A stretch of DNA of 59,497 nucleotides from Clostridia bacterium (GCA_017467165.1 JAFTST010000003.1:1-59497); one strand, 5' to 3'; positions 35,969-44,289 are shown, numbered from the stretch's first letter. Translations and numbers: made by a program. Notes: generated from the sequence alone by a model not told the origin.

Positions 35969-36032
35969 CGCCCGCTGATTCGCTCGCCTCACCTATTCTA
36001 AATTTATTCAACAGCCAACGTCCCTTTTCATC

Positions 36033-36061
36033 TTGACAAATTCCGCCCCATATCCTATAAT
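36033..36061 (+). promoter_or_regulatory. udk promoter
   Basis: TTGACA (36033-36038), 17-nt spacer, TATAAT (36056-36061). Confidence 0.85.
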
Positions 36062-36088
36062 TTATTCAGAAAAAACTGCGAGGTGACT

Positions 36089-36715
36089 ATGAAAAACGAC
36101 GGCGTTATGATTATAGGAATAGCGGGCGGCACGGGAAGCGGAAAAACCACGCTTGCCGAGCATATAGCAGAGGCTTTTGGCGACAAGGTCGCCGTTATCG
36201 CGCACGACAGCTACTACAGGGCGCAGAATGACCGCACCTATGAGGAAAGATGCGCGCAGAACTACGACCACCCCGACGCCTTCGAAACCGAGCTTCTCTG
36301 TCTGCACCTCGAGGAGCTGACCCACGGCAGAGCCGTGGACGTACCCGTGTATGATTATACCGTGCACAACCGCTCGGATAAGACTGTCAGGGTTGAGCCC
36401 CGCGCGGTTATAGTCCTCGAGGGAATACTGCTCTTTCACAGCGAGAGGCTGCGCGATATGATGGACCTTAAAATTTTCGTTGACACCGACGCCGACGAGC
36501 GAATTCTCCGCCGAATTATCCGCGACACCAAGGAGCGTGGCAGAACGCTCGACTCGGTCATACACCAATATCTCACCACGGTTAAGCCTATGCACGACGC
36601 CTTCGTCGAGCCCTACAAGAGATACGCCGACGTTATCGTTCCGGGCGGCGGCTCCAACCCCGTTGTGCTGGATATGATAATGGCGAGAATAACCAAGCAG
36701 CTCGCCGAAGCATAA
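36089..36715 (+). CDS. udk: Uridine kinase (208 aa)
   Basis: GIAGGTGSGKTTLAEHI is the Walker A of the uridine/cytidine kinase family. HDSYYRAQNDRTYEERCAQNYDHPDAFETELL carries the substrate-binding D-x-Y-Y and N-Y-D-H-P-D-A-F motifs. EGILLFHSERLRDMMDLKIFVDTDADERILRRIIRDTKERGR contains the lid arginines. It phosphorylates uridine and cytidine in pyrimidine salvage. GCGAGG before the ATG at 36089 gives better spacing than the in-frame GTG at 36083. A gene of unknown function follows after 14 nt and probably shares the transcript. Confidence 0.94.
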   Translation: MKNDGVMIIGIAGGTGSGKTTLAEHIAEAFGDKVAVIAHDSYYRAQNDRTYEERCAQNYDHPDAFETELLCLHLEELTHGRAVDVPVYDYTVHNRSDKTVRVEPRAVIVLEGILLFHSERLRDMMDLKIFVDTDADERILRRIIRDTKERGRTLDSVIHQYLTTVKPMHDAFVEPYKRYADVIVPGGGSNPVVLDMIMARITKQLAEA

Positions 36716-36729
36716 GAACAGGAGAAAAT

Positions 36730-37551
36730 ATGTCACTTAGCGAAAATTTCAGAGAAGAATACCTCATTCTTCTGAAAAAATGCCTTGACACCGTCAGCGG
36801 GAGCAACAGGTACGACGCGCTGCTCAAGGAATACGAAGGCAGAAAAAAAGCGGCGGACGAGCGTCTTTTGGCGCTTGACGCTATATGCACGGACTGCGAA
36901 TTGCTGATAGATAAGACGACAGGAGAGATAAAGTCCGATGCCGTCGCGCTTTTTGGCGAGGACGAGGAGCTTATGAGCTTGTTGAAAAGGCTGGGCGAAT
37001 TACAGAGAATGAGGCTTGAGTTTTCAGAGGAGCGCGGCTGGGACGACGATCTTATAAACCACCTTGACTGTGTTGTCGCCATAAGCTACGTGAGCGAGTA
37101 TGAAAAGAAAATCGTCGCGGAGCTTGGAAAAAAGGATGGCCTTGTCGTCATCTGCGAGGTGAAGCGCGAGGCGGTTAAGTATGAAAGGGAGCTTGGAATG
37201 ACGTTCTACGCAGGCGACGTCGAGAGGCTGGAGGACCTTTTCAGAATAAGGACGCTCTACTCCCCCGCCCGTGAGATTGTTATAGGCGAGGAGGACAACC
37301 TCGACGAGTGCGAGCTCGTGCTTATAAGCGAGGGTGGCGAGGCTCTCAGATTCAAAAAGAGCGCGAGAATGACCCTTCGCGGCAGGGTGTATATCGAGCT
37401 TGAAATTCTCGAGGAGCTGAAGGTCAAGAAATTCAACTACTACACCGTCAGCGATACTGACCGCGGACAGATGCTAACGCTTGAGGAGGACGACGAGCTC
37501 TATGAGGAACTCTGGGCGCTGCAGGAGAGGCTGACTGTGAAATTCTGGTAA
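36730..37551 (+). CDS. Hypothetical protein downstream of udk (273 aa)
   Basis: No family recognised. Residues 1-110 are helical and highly charged with heptad-like leucines (possible coiled coil), with one Cys pair (CTDC, about 53-56). The middle part (VVAISYVSEYEKKIVAEL, GLVVICEVKREAVKYERELG) alternates strands and helices. The last 75 residues (ELVLISEGGEALRFKKSARMTLRGRVYIELEILEEL) recall small acidic DUF1292-like beta proteins, but only loosely. No signal peptide or membrane span. AGGAGAAAAT precedes the ATG. It is likely co-transcribed with udk. Confidence 0.7.
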   Translation: MSLSENFREEYLILLKKCLDTVSGSNRYDALLKEYEGRKKAADERLLALDAICTDCELLIDKTTGEIKSDAVALFGEDEELMSLLKRLGELQRMRLEFSEERGWDDDLINHLDCVVAISYVSEYEKKIVAELGKKDGLVVICEVKREAVKYERELGMTFYAGDVERLEDLFRIRTLYSPAREIVIGEEDNLDECELVLISEGGEALRFKKSARMTLRGRVYIELEILEELKVKKFNYYTVSDTDRGQMLTLEEDDELYEELWALQERLTVKFW

Positions 37552-37600
37552 GCCCACAGCCTACCTTCAATTTAATCTGAATCCAAAATATTATAGAAAA

Positions 37601-37637
37601 GGACAGGAAGGATTAAATCCAACCTGTCCCGTTTTTT
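37601..37637 (+). terminator. Terminator of the udk unit
   Basis: GGACAGG / CCTGTCC enclosing an inner GGAT/ATCC stem, followed by a run of seven T. Confidence 0.8.
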
Positions 37638-37640
37638 TCG

Positions 37641-38165
37641 TCACCCAAGACGAGTGAAAAGCTCCTCGCCTCCGGCTCTTTTCTTCTCTCTGTGGCCATC
37701 AAGCGTGTATCCGAGGGTGATAACCAGCCTCGGCGTATCCTCCGTGCCGATAGCCTCACAGAGCTTTTCCCTGTCAAACCAGCCGAGAATACAGCTTCCG
37801 AGCCCCTCGTCCGCCGCCGCGAGCGTGATATACGAGGCGAATATGCCTATATCCACCGAGCGATAATCATTCTTCAGCATTCTCGCGCCAAAGGCGGCTG
37901 ATGCCACCAGTGGTCTTTCGGTTATAACTATGAGCACGGGCGCTGTCGGGGCGAACTTATTCATACCCATCTTGGTGCAAGACTCTCCCACCCTGCGGGC
38001 AACCTCGCCGCGACAGACGTAGGCGTGGTAGGGCTGACCGTTGCAGGCGGAGGGAGAGAGGCGCGCCGCCTCGAGTATCCTATCTATTTTCTTATCCTCT
38101 ATATTTCTCTGCGAGTCGTATTTTCTGTCGGACTGCCGTTCGAAAACAAGTCTTGAAAACTCCAT
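37641..38165 (-). CDS. Nitroreductase-family flavoprotein (174 aa)
   Basis: FERQSDRKYDSQRNIEDKKIDRILEAARLSPSACNGQPYHAYV is the standard N-terminal FMN-binding segment (R-S-x-R and S-P-S-x-x-N-x-Q-P). DIGIFASYITLAAADEGLGSCILGWFDREKL and VITLGYTLDGHREKKR are the remaining family landmarks. It probably uses FMN and NAD(P)H to reduce nitro or quinone compounds; the true substrate is unknown. AAGGAG lies 6 nt before the ATG. The serine hydrolase gene lies upstream on the same strand with a 30-nt gap. Confidence 0.93.
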   Translation of the reverse strand: MEFSRLVFERQSDRKYDSQRNIEDKKIDRILEAARLSPSACNGQPYHAYVCRGEVARRVGESCTKMGMNKFAPTAPVLIVITERPLVASAAFGARMLKNDYRSVDIGIFASYITLAAADEGLGSCILGWFDREKLCEAIGTEDTPRLVITLGYTLDGHREKKRAGGEELFTRLG

Positions 38166-38195
38166 ATACTTCTCCTTCTCGTATCATTCTCTAGC

Positions 38196-40256
38196 CTACT
38201 CGTCGTCCTTCTTATCAAAGGCGCTCGGAAGACGGGGAGGCTCTCCCTTTTCGTACTCACCTCCGTCGGTGAGAAGCTCTACCGCCTCGGCATCCTGAGG
38301 TGCTCTCTGAGGCAGCCTCTGCTTAATCCTCTCAACTATATCTCCGATAAATTGTCTGAAGCCGCCTCTGTCAGCCTCGTCCATCTCGTCCTCGTCGTGT
38401 ATTAGCTTTTCTATGACGGTGTTAATAAGCTTTATAGTCTTGATGCGCGCCTTCAGCTTTTCCCTCTCGGCGTCCATTATCTCGGTATAGTTCACCGCTC
38501 CCACACGCGCGCCCACGAGCGTCGGCGCGAAGGTTTCCTTCAGCTTCTTCTGCACGAAGTCCTTGCCCAAGCGCTTTCCGAGCATATCGTAGATGAAGGC
38601 TATTCTCGGGTTACTCTCGTCGAGCTCCTCGAAGAAAATATCTGCGATGCGGTTGTTCGGCACCTCGGACATTCTCACAACGAGCGCTCCGTCCTCGCGG
38701 AAGGACAGCTTCAGCATTCTGTGGTTGGGAAGCTCGGGGAAAAGCAGCTCCAGCTTGTAGAGCATATTCCTGTCCTCGTCCTCCATAGCCTCAGCCATCA
38801 CTCTGACAAGGTACTTCTCGCCGTGATAGTCGATGATGCTATCCTTGAAATCAGAGAAGCCTATCTCCATAGGATACGACACGCCCCCCTCGAAAACGGT
38901 GAAATAAGCCGAAACACCGTCGCCCTCGAGAGAAAAGCCGTCTATGGTGCTTTTGAGGTTGTTCTGCATCGCCCTGACGAAAAGGGGCAGAATACCCACG
39001 TTGTTTTTCGCGAAATTATATCTGCCGAAGAGCTCCTCAAATTCGGAAGGGTAGCTCCTTGGCCTTCTGCGCAGGCGGAACGCCCCGTGTCTTTCGGGTC
39101 TGTACGGTCTTATCCAATGTCTTGATATGAAAAACCTCGACTCCGAGCGCCTCAGGTCGTTGAGGTCGCCGCTGAAATATGACTCGTGCAAATCATCCGA
39201 GAGGTCGCGGTTGAGGTAGGTTTCTATGGCGAAGAGGGTCGGGCTCTTCTGAAAGAGCTCGTTGTTTCCCGAATTAACCATAACCAGAAGATTGTTCCTC
39301 GGCGAGAGCCACACGTCCTGACCCAGCATACCGTTGAAGAGTATCGCGTCGCTGTCCCTGCTCACCCACATCTGGTAGCCGTAGTTATAGTTTCCGAGCG
39401 TGCAGGGCGTTTCTGCCTGGACGGAGGTGCACTCGGCAATCCAATCCGACGAAATTATTCTCCTTCCGTCGTAGGTTCCGCCCGACAGCATAGTTATTCC
39501 TATCTTTGACCAGCTCTCGCTGGACATATACAGACCCCAGCCGCCCTTCTCGACTCCCTCGGGTCCCATCTCCCAGAAGTAATTGGTTATGCCGAGCGGC
39601 GAAAACAGCCTCTCCCTGAGAAAGTCCGAAAGACTCCTTCCCGACGTCCTCGCTACGATTCTCGCGAGGATATAGGAGTTCATACTGTTGTAGTGAAATT
39701 TTGTTCCGGGCTGGAAGGATAGCTGAGAGGCGAAAAACGCCTCGGTCCACCTCGTTTCGCTCACCGAGCCCGCCTCGTTGAATTTAACGCCCGAGGTCAT
39801 ATTGAGAAGATTTTTCACCGTTATCGAGCCAAATCTCCTGTCACGGTAGTGCACCTCGGGAAAGAGCTCGCACACGGGCGTGTCAACCGACAGCCTGCCG
39901 TCGTCAACCAGCATACCCACAGCCAGAGCGGTAACGCTCTTTGACATAGAGTGGGCGAGGTGCCAGATATTGACGTCGTAGCCCGGGTGACTGCACTCGC
40001 TGATTACCGCGCCGTCCTTGACTATCATAAGGTTGTGTATATTCGCTCTTTTCTCCTTTTCAAGAGCGGTGAGCAGAGCGAGTATGCGCCCTGAGGTGAT
40101 GCCGTGCTTTTCGGGATATGAGCGAGGAAGGTCCCGCTCCTCCTTCATTGATATAGCAGTCTTCTGAGGATAATACGGCACGACGGACGGATTGTACTTT
40201 TCTGTCAGAAAAACGCCCGCGCCAAGCTCAATTACCCTGCGCATCCACTTGTCCAT
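38196..40256 (-). CDS. Beta-lactamase-type (S12) serine hydrolase with long C-terminal extension (686 aa)
   Basis: Residues about 50-350 form a class C beta-lactamase/S12 peptidase domain: catalytic Ser103-x-x-Lys106 in AHSMSKS, YNSMNSYILARIVARTSGRSLSDFL (Tyr-Asn-Ser in place of Y-x-N) and LSGGTYDGRRIISSDWI. The chain has no signal peptide, so it may act in the cytoplasm, as do esterase-like members. Residues 350-686 form an extra beta-plus-helical part, ending in a charged, probably coiled segment (about 600-670). Typical relatives have 350-450 residues. AAGGAGGAG precedes the ATG. Substrate unknown. Confidence 0.85.
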   Translation of the reverse strand: MDKWMRRVIELGAGVFLTEKYNPSVVPYYPQKTAISMKEERDLPRSYPEKHGITSGRILALLTALEKEKRANIHNLMIVKDGAVISECSHPGYDVNIWHLAHSMSKSVTALAVGMLVDDGRLSVDTPVCELFPEVHYRDRRFGSITVKNLLNMTSGVKFNEAGSVSETRWTEAFFASQLSFQPGTKFHYNSMNSYILARIVARTSGRSLSDFLRERLFSPLGITNYFWEMGPEGVEKGGWGLYMSSESWSKIGITMLSGGTYDGRRIISSDWIAECTSVQAETPCTLGNYNYGYQMWVSRDSDAILFNGMLGQDVWLSPRNNLLVMVNSGNNELFQKSPTLFAIETYLNRDLSDDLHESYFSGDLNDLRRSESRFFISRHWIRPYRPERHGAFRLRRRPRSYPSEFEELFGRYNFAKNNVGILPLFVRAMQNNLKSTIDGFSLEGDGVSAYFTVFEGGVSYPMEIGFSDFKDSIIDYHGEKYLVRVMAEAMEDEDRNMLYKLELLFPELPNHRMLKLSFREDGALVVRMSEVPNNRIADIFFEELDESNPRIAFIYDMLGKRLGKDFVQKKLKETFAPTLVGARVGAVNYTEIMDAEREKLKARIKTIKLINTVIEKLIHDEDEMDEADRGGFRQFIGDIVERIKQRLPQRAPQDAEAVELLTDGGEYEKGEPPRLPSAFDKKDDE

Positions 40257-40353
40257 ATTCTCCTCCTTGAATTATTTTTTCTTGGTTTAATTGTAGCATA
40301 TTTTTTCGCGAAATAATACCCCTTTTTTAAAAGTTTAATATTATTTAATCCAA

Positions 40354-40387
40354 GAAAAAAGCGCGCCGCCAAAAGAGGGGGCGCGCT
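40354..40387 (-). terminator. Terminator of the fur-exporter operon
   Basis: On the minus strand AGCGCGCC / GGCGCGCT with a 12-nt loop, followed by T6. It lies 14 nt past the exporter stop. Confidence 0.9.
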
Positions 40388-40401
40388 GAAACTGTTTTAT
40401 T

Positions 40402-41352
40402 CTATGCAAGCGAGAAAAAGGGCAGAAGGTCGAAAAGAAAACCGAAAAGAGTACCCGATAAAACCAGTATCAAGAGGATAACTGCATTCTCCCTCGGGTG
40501 CTTGTTCATTCTGAAAAGCACGAGCAGTCCGACGCCCGCGCCCGAGAGAAGTCCCGATATCATAGAGCCTGTCGAGATAACTCCCGACATAGCGAGCCTT
40601 GTCAGAGCAACCGACGCCGCGCAGTTGGGTATGAGTCCGAATACTGCCGACAGAAAATGGCTGATAACGGGAAGCTCGACCGCAAGTCCGGAGAGCCTGT
40701 CCTCACCAACGAAGAAAAACAGGGAGTTAATAAGCAGAGTGACAACGAAAATATACAGCGTCACGCTGAGGGTATGTCTTATCGCCGAGGGAACTATGCC
40801 CGCCTCGCAGTGGCACTCACCGTCGCATATCTCGTCGATATTCACCTCGGGCCGTCCCCTGCCAAGAAGACGGAGAACTAAATCAATAAGAAATCCGACG
40901 AGTATACCAACCGCAGTTTTGTAAATTATTATTGTCAAAATCTTTCCAACGCCGACGTTCTCCGAGAGCAGCACGGGAAGCATCTCGTCAGAGGTGGAAA
41001 GGAACGCTGCCACAAGAGCTCCGAGGGTTATCACCCTACCCGTGTAGAAATTCGCCGCCACGGCAGAAAATCCGCACTGAGGCACAGCGCCGACAGCTCC
41101 CGCGATAAGAGGGCCAAAGCCGCCCGCCCGCGCCATCAGCCTACGAGCCTTGTCCGTCGCCCTGTGCTCGATTATTTCAAGAGCGAGATAGGTGAGAAAA
41201 AGAAAGAGTATAACCTTGGCTGTATCTATCAGGGCGTGCAGGAAAACCTCGTCCAAAAACCGCCCCGCCTCGCCAAAGACACCGATAAGCCACTCGGATA
41301 GTCCGTCGTGCATACCGTGTGAGCCCTCCGCGTGCAACAGTCCGTGCATCAT
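40402..41352 (-). CDS. Heavy-metal exporter of the ArsP_2 (PF11449-like) membrane family (316 aa)
   Basis: About ten membrane spans can be traced, in two halves each holding a G-x-I/A-P-x-C-G/A segment (GAVGAVPQCGFSAVAANF and VFGLIPNCAASVALTRL), the signature of this putative exporter family. A His-rich N-terminus (HGLLHAEGSHGMHDG) and a Cys/His loop (ICDGECHCEAG) may bind metal. The start is the first ATG of an ATGATG at 41352, overlapping the fur stop as ATGA, with GGAGG 6 nt upstream. Coupling to a Fur-type regulator suggests metal-dependent expression; the exported ion is unknown (zinc, manganese, copper or arsenical are candidates). Confidence 0.85.
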   Translation of the reverse strand: MMHGLLHAEGSHGMHDGLSEWLIGVFGEAGRFLDEVFLHALIDTAKVILFLFLTYLALEIIEHRATDKARRLMARAGGFGPLIAGAVGAVPQCGFSAVAANFYTGRVITLGALVAAFLSTSDEMLPVLLSENVGVGKILTIIIYKTAVGILVGFLIDLVLRLLGRGRPEVNIDEICDGECHCEAGIVPSAIRHTLSVTLYIFVVTLLINSLFFFVGEDRLSGLAVELPVISHFLSAVFGLIPNCAASVALTRLAMSGVISTGSMISGLLSGAGVGLLVLFRMNKHPRENAVILLILVLSGTLFGFLFDLLPFFSLA

Positions 41353-41738
41353 ACTCCACCTCCGCAGGCGTCGCACCTGCCGAAGAGCATCTCGCCCGCG
41401 TCGATATCAAAGCCGCCGGCACTCCTGATAAGCGAGCACAGCTTCTCGGAAATTTCCTCGTCAAGATGCACGAGCCTGCCGCACCCCTTGCACTTAAGAT
41501 GCAGGTGACAGTGACAGCTCTCGCCTATATACTGATACGTCCGCCGTCTTGTCGCCGTGTCGGATATTTTCCTCACACAGCCCTCCTCGACAAGCTCCTT
41601 CAACATTCTGTAAGCAGTGCTCTCTCCGCTGCCGTCCGTCAGGACCGCCTCCATAATTTCCTCCGCGGAATACGCCCTGTCCTTGTTTTCTCTGAGAAAA
41701 GAGAGTATCTCTTCCCTTCTTTTAGTGTTGTACTTCAT
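41349..41738 (-). CDS. Fur-family metalloregulator (129 aa)
   Basis: Winged helix (NTKRREEILSFLRENKDRAYSAEEIMEAVLTDGSGESTAYRMLKELVEEGCVRKI) followed by the dimerisation domain with HCHLHLKCKGCGRLVHLDEE and a C-terminal CDACGG, i.e. the two CxxC pairs of the structural zinc site. The lengths suit Fur/Zur/PerR regulators. The ATG at 41738 follows AAGGAG with 7-nt spacing, rather than the TTG at 41741. It is the first gene of a two-gene operon with the metal exporter and probably represses itself through the palindrome at 41754-41770. Confidence 0.92.
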   Translation of the reverse strand: MKYNTKRREEILSFLRENKDRAYSAEEIMEAVLTDGSGESTAYRMLKELVEEGCVRKISDTATRRRTYQYIGESCHCHLHLKCKGCGRLVHLDEEISEKLCSLIRSAGGFDIDAGEMLFGRCDACGGGV

Positions 41739-41753
41739 CAATGCTCCTTAAAA

Positions 41754-41770
41754 TTGAGAGTAACTCTCAA
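41754..41770. promoter_or_regulatory. Perfect 8-1-8 palindrome, candidate Fur-type operator
   Basis: TTGAGAGTAACTCTCAA is a perfect palindrome around one central base, between the -10 element and the ribosome binding site of the fur-exporter operon. Position and symmetry suit autoregulation by the encoded Fur-family protein, though the sequence differs from classical Fur or Zur boxes. Confidence 0.65.
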
Positions 41771-41779
41771 ATCTCGTAT

Positions 41780-41808
41780 ATGATACTACACTTTTCTCTA
41801 TTTGTCAA
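41780..41808 (-). promoter_or_regulatory. fur-exporter promoter
   Basis: TTGACA (41808-41803), 17-nt spacer, TATCAT (41785-41780), all on the minus strand. Confidence 0.75.
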
Positions 41809-41835
41809 CACCTAATTTGAAAAAACAAGAGAAGA

Positions 41836-41884
41836 AAAAAGCAGAGCGCGGAGCTATGTGACGTCTCCCCCTCACTCTGCTTTT
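41836..41884. terminator. Terminator after the small lipoprotein gene
   Basis: AAAAGCAGAG / CTCTGCTTTT around a 28-nt loop with A/T-tracts on both sides, so it may also insulate the fur promoter. Confidence 0.65.
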
Positions 41885-41928
41885 ATTTAGCGCTTATATC
41901 TCAATTCTTCTGAAAAGCAACGGTCTTA

Positions 41929-42336
41929 TTATTTCATATCCTCGAAGATATCCTCGTGACCTATGAATACCGCTTTTCCGCTTCTTTTTGATATATAATC
42001 ATCGGTATCAACACCCTGATCCTCCAGATCATCAATGAAATCGTCGCTGTTTTTAAGCGCCTCTTTAGCCGCTTTATTATTCTCGCAGTATATAACGACG
42101 CCTAAAACCTCTTGCTTTTTCTCGTGCTCAACCAAAATCACGCAGGAAATATCCTCGGTATCCACATCAAGAGGCTCAAAACCCTCAAAATAGTTTGGAT
42201 TGACACCAATCTCTACCCAATAATCGTCGTCCAGCAGCTTTTTAGCCAAAGCTATGGGATCCTTATCAATCTTCGCGCAGGATACCATAAGAAAAATCGA
42301 GCTGACCACCAGAAATAATGCTATTACCTTTTTCAT
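41929..42336 (-). CDS. Small lipoprotein, function unknown (135 aa)
   Basis: The N-terminus MKKVIALFLVVSSIFLMVSC is a clear lipoprotein signal with Cys20. The mature part is about 115 residues, acidic, with no recognised domain, and looks like a single alpha/beta fold (ISCVILVEHEKKQEVLGVVIYCENNKAAKEALKN). The ATG at 42336 has GGAG upstream. Its promoter at 42390-42418 has an inverted-repeat operator in its spacer, next to the divergent XRE-regulator gene, so it is the likely target of that regulator. Confidence 0.8.
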   Translation of the reverse strand: MKKVIALFLVVSSIFLMVSCAKIDKDPIALAKKLLDDDYWVEIGVNPNYFEGFEPLDVDTEDISCVILVEHEKKQEVLGVVIYCENNKAAKEALKNSDDFIDDLEDQGVDTDDYISKRSGKAVFIGHEDIFEDMK

Positions 42337-42389
42337 TGTTTTTCTCCTTTTTCGTTTTCGAAATATGAGCATTATCAAAATGCAAAATA

Positions 42390-42444
42390 ATTATACTGCA
42401 AATTGCGGTAAATGTCAATACTGCAAAATGCGGTTTGATATAAT
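42390..42444. promoter_or_regulatory. Divergent promoter region with two ACTGCAA-n-TGCGGT operators
   Basis: The minus-strand promoter is perfect: TTGACA (42418-42413), 17-nt spacer, TATAAT (42395-42390). A 15-bp inverted repeat ACTGCAAATTGCGGT (42395-42409) fills its spacer. A near copy, ACTGCAAAATGCGGT (42420-42434), lies 25 bp further on, just before a TATAAT (42439-42444) for the divergent XRE gene. The paired sites are typical of a small XRE repressor controlling itself and its neighbour. Confidence 0.7.
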
Positions 42445-42472
42445 TTTTTCAAAAAAGGAACGATTAACAGAT

Positions 42473-42685
42473 ATGATTTATAAAAGGATACGCGATTTAA
42501 GAGAGGACAAGGATATGACACAGCGGCAATTAGCGGAAGCGCTGAATTGCTCACAGCAGGTTTATAGCAACTATGAGCTTGGTCAGAGAGATATTCCTAC
42601 CGATATCCTTATCAAGCTATCGAGATTTCACGGAGTGTCCGTGGATTATATTCTCGGAATCAGCGACAACCCCGAAATAAAATGA
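42473..42685 (+). CDS. Small XRE-family transcriptional regulator (70 aa)
   Basis: The whole protein is one Cro/CI-type helix-turn-helix: MIYKRIRDLREDKDMTQRQLAEALNCSQQVYSNYELGQRDIPTDILIKLSRFHGVSVDYILGISDNPEIK in order, with the recognition helix around CSQQVYSNYE. Start at 42473 matches the family N-terminus. AAGGAA lies further upstream than usual (about 13 nt). It is divergent from the small lipoprotein gene, with two operator-like repeats between them. Confidence 0.9.
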   Translation: MIYKRIRDLREDKDMTQRQLAEALNCSQQVYSNYELGQRDIPTDILIKLSRFHGVSVDYILGISDNPEIK

Positions 42686-42715
42686 ACGGCGAGATAACCT
42701 CGCCGTTCATTTTTG
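42682..42715 (+). terminator. Terminator of the XRE gene
   Basis: ATGAACGGCGAG / CTCGCCGTTCAT around ATAAC, followed by T5; it begins within the last codons of the gene. Confidence 0.85.
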
Positions 42716-42758
42716 GTATAATAACCTTCTACCCGCCCACAAGCAGAGAGCTGATTTA

Positions 42759-43082
42759 TCAAGTCTTATCGAAAACAACCGAGCCGACGTAGACGTTATG
42801 GTTATCGTCGCCCATCGCGCTGTAGTACTCGTCATATTCGAGCTCGCACGCCTCGCCCAGCCTGAGAAGCGCGTTATCCTTATTGGGAGCTGTCAGGACG
42901 AGGAACTCGCCCCTAGAATCCCTGCCTATCTCGCTGATAAGAAAGCTACCGTCCTCCTGGTCGCGCAGCTTGATTCGTTCCCCGGGAAAAGCCTCGAAGC
43001 TCTCCTCGACGATATCCTCCGAGAGCAGCTCGCCAAAGCTATAAAACGAGTATATATACTTAAAATGAAGATAATATTTCAT
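42759..43082 (-). CDS. Hypothetical protein (107 aa)
   Basis: No family recognised. The chain (MKYYLHFKYIYSFYSFGELLSEDIVEESFEAFPGERIKLRDQEDG...) is soluble, acidic and beta-rich, ending YVGSVVFDKT. The ATG at 43082 is fixed by AGAGAGG at normal spacing and by a good promoter just upstream; a longer frame to 43157 would run through that promoter. It is divergent from the AEC transporter gene. Confidence 0.75.
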   Translation of the reverse strand: MKYYLHFKYIYSFYSFGELLSEDIVEESFEAFPGERIKLRDQEDGSFLISEIGRDSRGEFLVLTAPNKDNALLRLGEACELEYDEYYSAMGDDNHNVYVGSVVFDKT

Positions 43083-43104
43083 CTCACACCTCTCTTTTTG
43101 ATCT

Positions 43105-43133
43105 ATTATAACATATACAGAAGAACAATGCAA
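43105..43133 (-). promoter_or_regulatory. Promoter of the 107-aa hypothetical gene
   Basis: On the minus strand TTGCAT (43133-43128), 17-nt spacer, TATAAT (43110-43105). Confidence 0.7.
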
Positions 43134-43140
43134 CAAATAA

Positions 43141-43169
43141 TTGACACGGGGATGCATCTATGATAAAAT
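43141..43169 (+). promoter_or_regulatory. Promoter of the AEC transporter gene
   Basis: TTGACA (43141-43146), 17-nt spacer, TAAAAT (43164-43169). It makes the in-frame start at 43160 impossible and supports the ATG at 43199. Confidence 0.7.
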
Positions 43170-43198
43170 ATCAGTACAGAAAGAATGCGAGGACGTAT

Positions 43199-44215
43199 AT
43201 GCAGATTTCAACTCTTATCACCAACGTGGCGCTGTTATTTATAATGATGCTTCCCGGCGTTATTCTCAAAAAATGTAATATGTGCTCCGACTCCTTTGGA
43301 AAGGGGCTTTCAAATCTCGTCTTATATATCGCTCAGCCCGCTCTGATAGTCTGCGCATATATTGACTGTCGGTTGAGTCTTTCTGAGATATGGCGCGATG
43401 CGCTTGCAGTGCTGGCTCTCTCCGTCGTAGCTCACTTGCTTTTCTCGGTAGTGGCGCTCTCGCTTTTTCATCGCGCGCCGAAGGACACGGCAAAAATGCT
43501 CCGCTTCGTCACTATTTTTTCAAACGCCGCGTTTCTTGGCATTCCTCTTATTCAGGCGGTCTTTGATACCCGACCGGAAATGGCAATATACGCATCTATA
43601 TACAACATAACCTTCAATCTGTTTCTCTGGACGCTCGGAGTTCTGCTCTGCACACACGAAAAGGGAGATGACCTTGACTGTGACGGAGATTCTGACGCCG
43701 CAGACCTCGCTATCAGAGCGAAACGTGAGGTTTCTCTTTTCAAGGTGCTTCTCCACCCGGTAACTCTTGCCTCCGCTATCGGTATAGCGCTTCTCGCTCT
43801 CGGAATCAATTCTGAGGTGATTGGTGGAGCAGGTCTGGAGATTATTCCCGACGCTCTTCATATGGTCAGCGGACTTGTCGCTCCGCTGTCAATGACAGTT
43901 ATCGGACTGCGACTTGCCGATATAAGCCTCAAGGGCTTTTTCTCGGACGCGCATATGTACCTGTTTCTCGCTCTGCGCCACCTCGTGCTTCCGCTTGCCC
44001 TGCTGGGCTTGATAAAGCTGTCGCAGCTGGCGGGAATACCGATAGGTAACGACACGGTTACGGTGGTGATGCTGCTCGCCTCGACTCCCGCCGCCTCCAG
44101 CGCAACCATGTTCGCAGAAAAATACAATTGTGACGCGAAGTACGTATCACGGCTCGTAACCGTATCGACGATTCTTTCAATCGCTACTATGCCGCTTGTT
44201 ATCGCGTTGATTTGA
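43199..44215 (+). CDS. AEC (auxin efflux carrier)-family transporter (338 aa)
   Basis: About ten hydrophobic spans in two halves, with MMLPGVILKKCNMCSDSFGKGLSNLVLYIAQPALIV at the start, FSNAAFLGIPLIQA in the middle and LLASTPAASSATMFAEKYNCDAKYVSRLVTVSTILSIATMPLV at the end, all diagnostic of the family. Characterised bacterial members export malate or other carboxylates; the substrate here is unknown. The ATG at 43199 follows AGGA and lies downstream of a clear promoter. Confidence 0.92.
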   Translation: MQISTLITNVALLFIMMLPGVILKKCNMCSDSFGKGLSNLVLYIAQPALIVCAYIDCRLSLSEIWRDALAVLALSVVAHLLFSVVALSLFHRAPKDTAKMLRFVTIFSNAAFLGIPLIQAVFDTRPEMAIYASIYNITFNLFLWTLGVLLCTHEKGDDLDCDGDSDAADLAIRAKREVSLFKVLLHPVTLASAIGIALLALGINSEVIGGAGLEIIPDALHMVSGLVAPLSMTVIGLRLADISLKGFFSDAHMYLFLALRHLVLPLALLGLIKLSQLAGIPIGNDTVTVVMLLASTPAASSATMFAEKYNCDAKYVSRLVTVSTILSIATMPLVIALI

Positions 44216-44234
44216 CATACACCCTCTATAATAT

Positions 44235-44284
44235 AAAAATAGCAAGGACTTTGGCGCATAAGGCCACCAATCCCTGCTATTTTT
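44235..44284. terminator. Two-way terminator between AEC and acyltransferase-like genes
   Basis: AAAAATAGCA / TGCTATTTTT with an inner GGC/GCC stem, flanked by A/T-tracts, between converging genes. Confidence 0.75.
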
Positions 44285-44289
44285 CTTTT

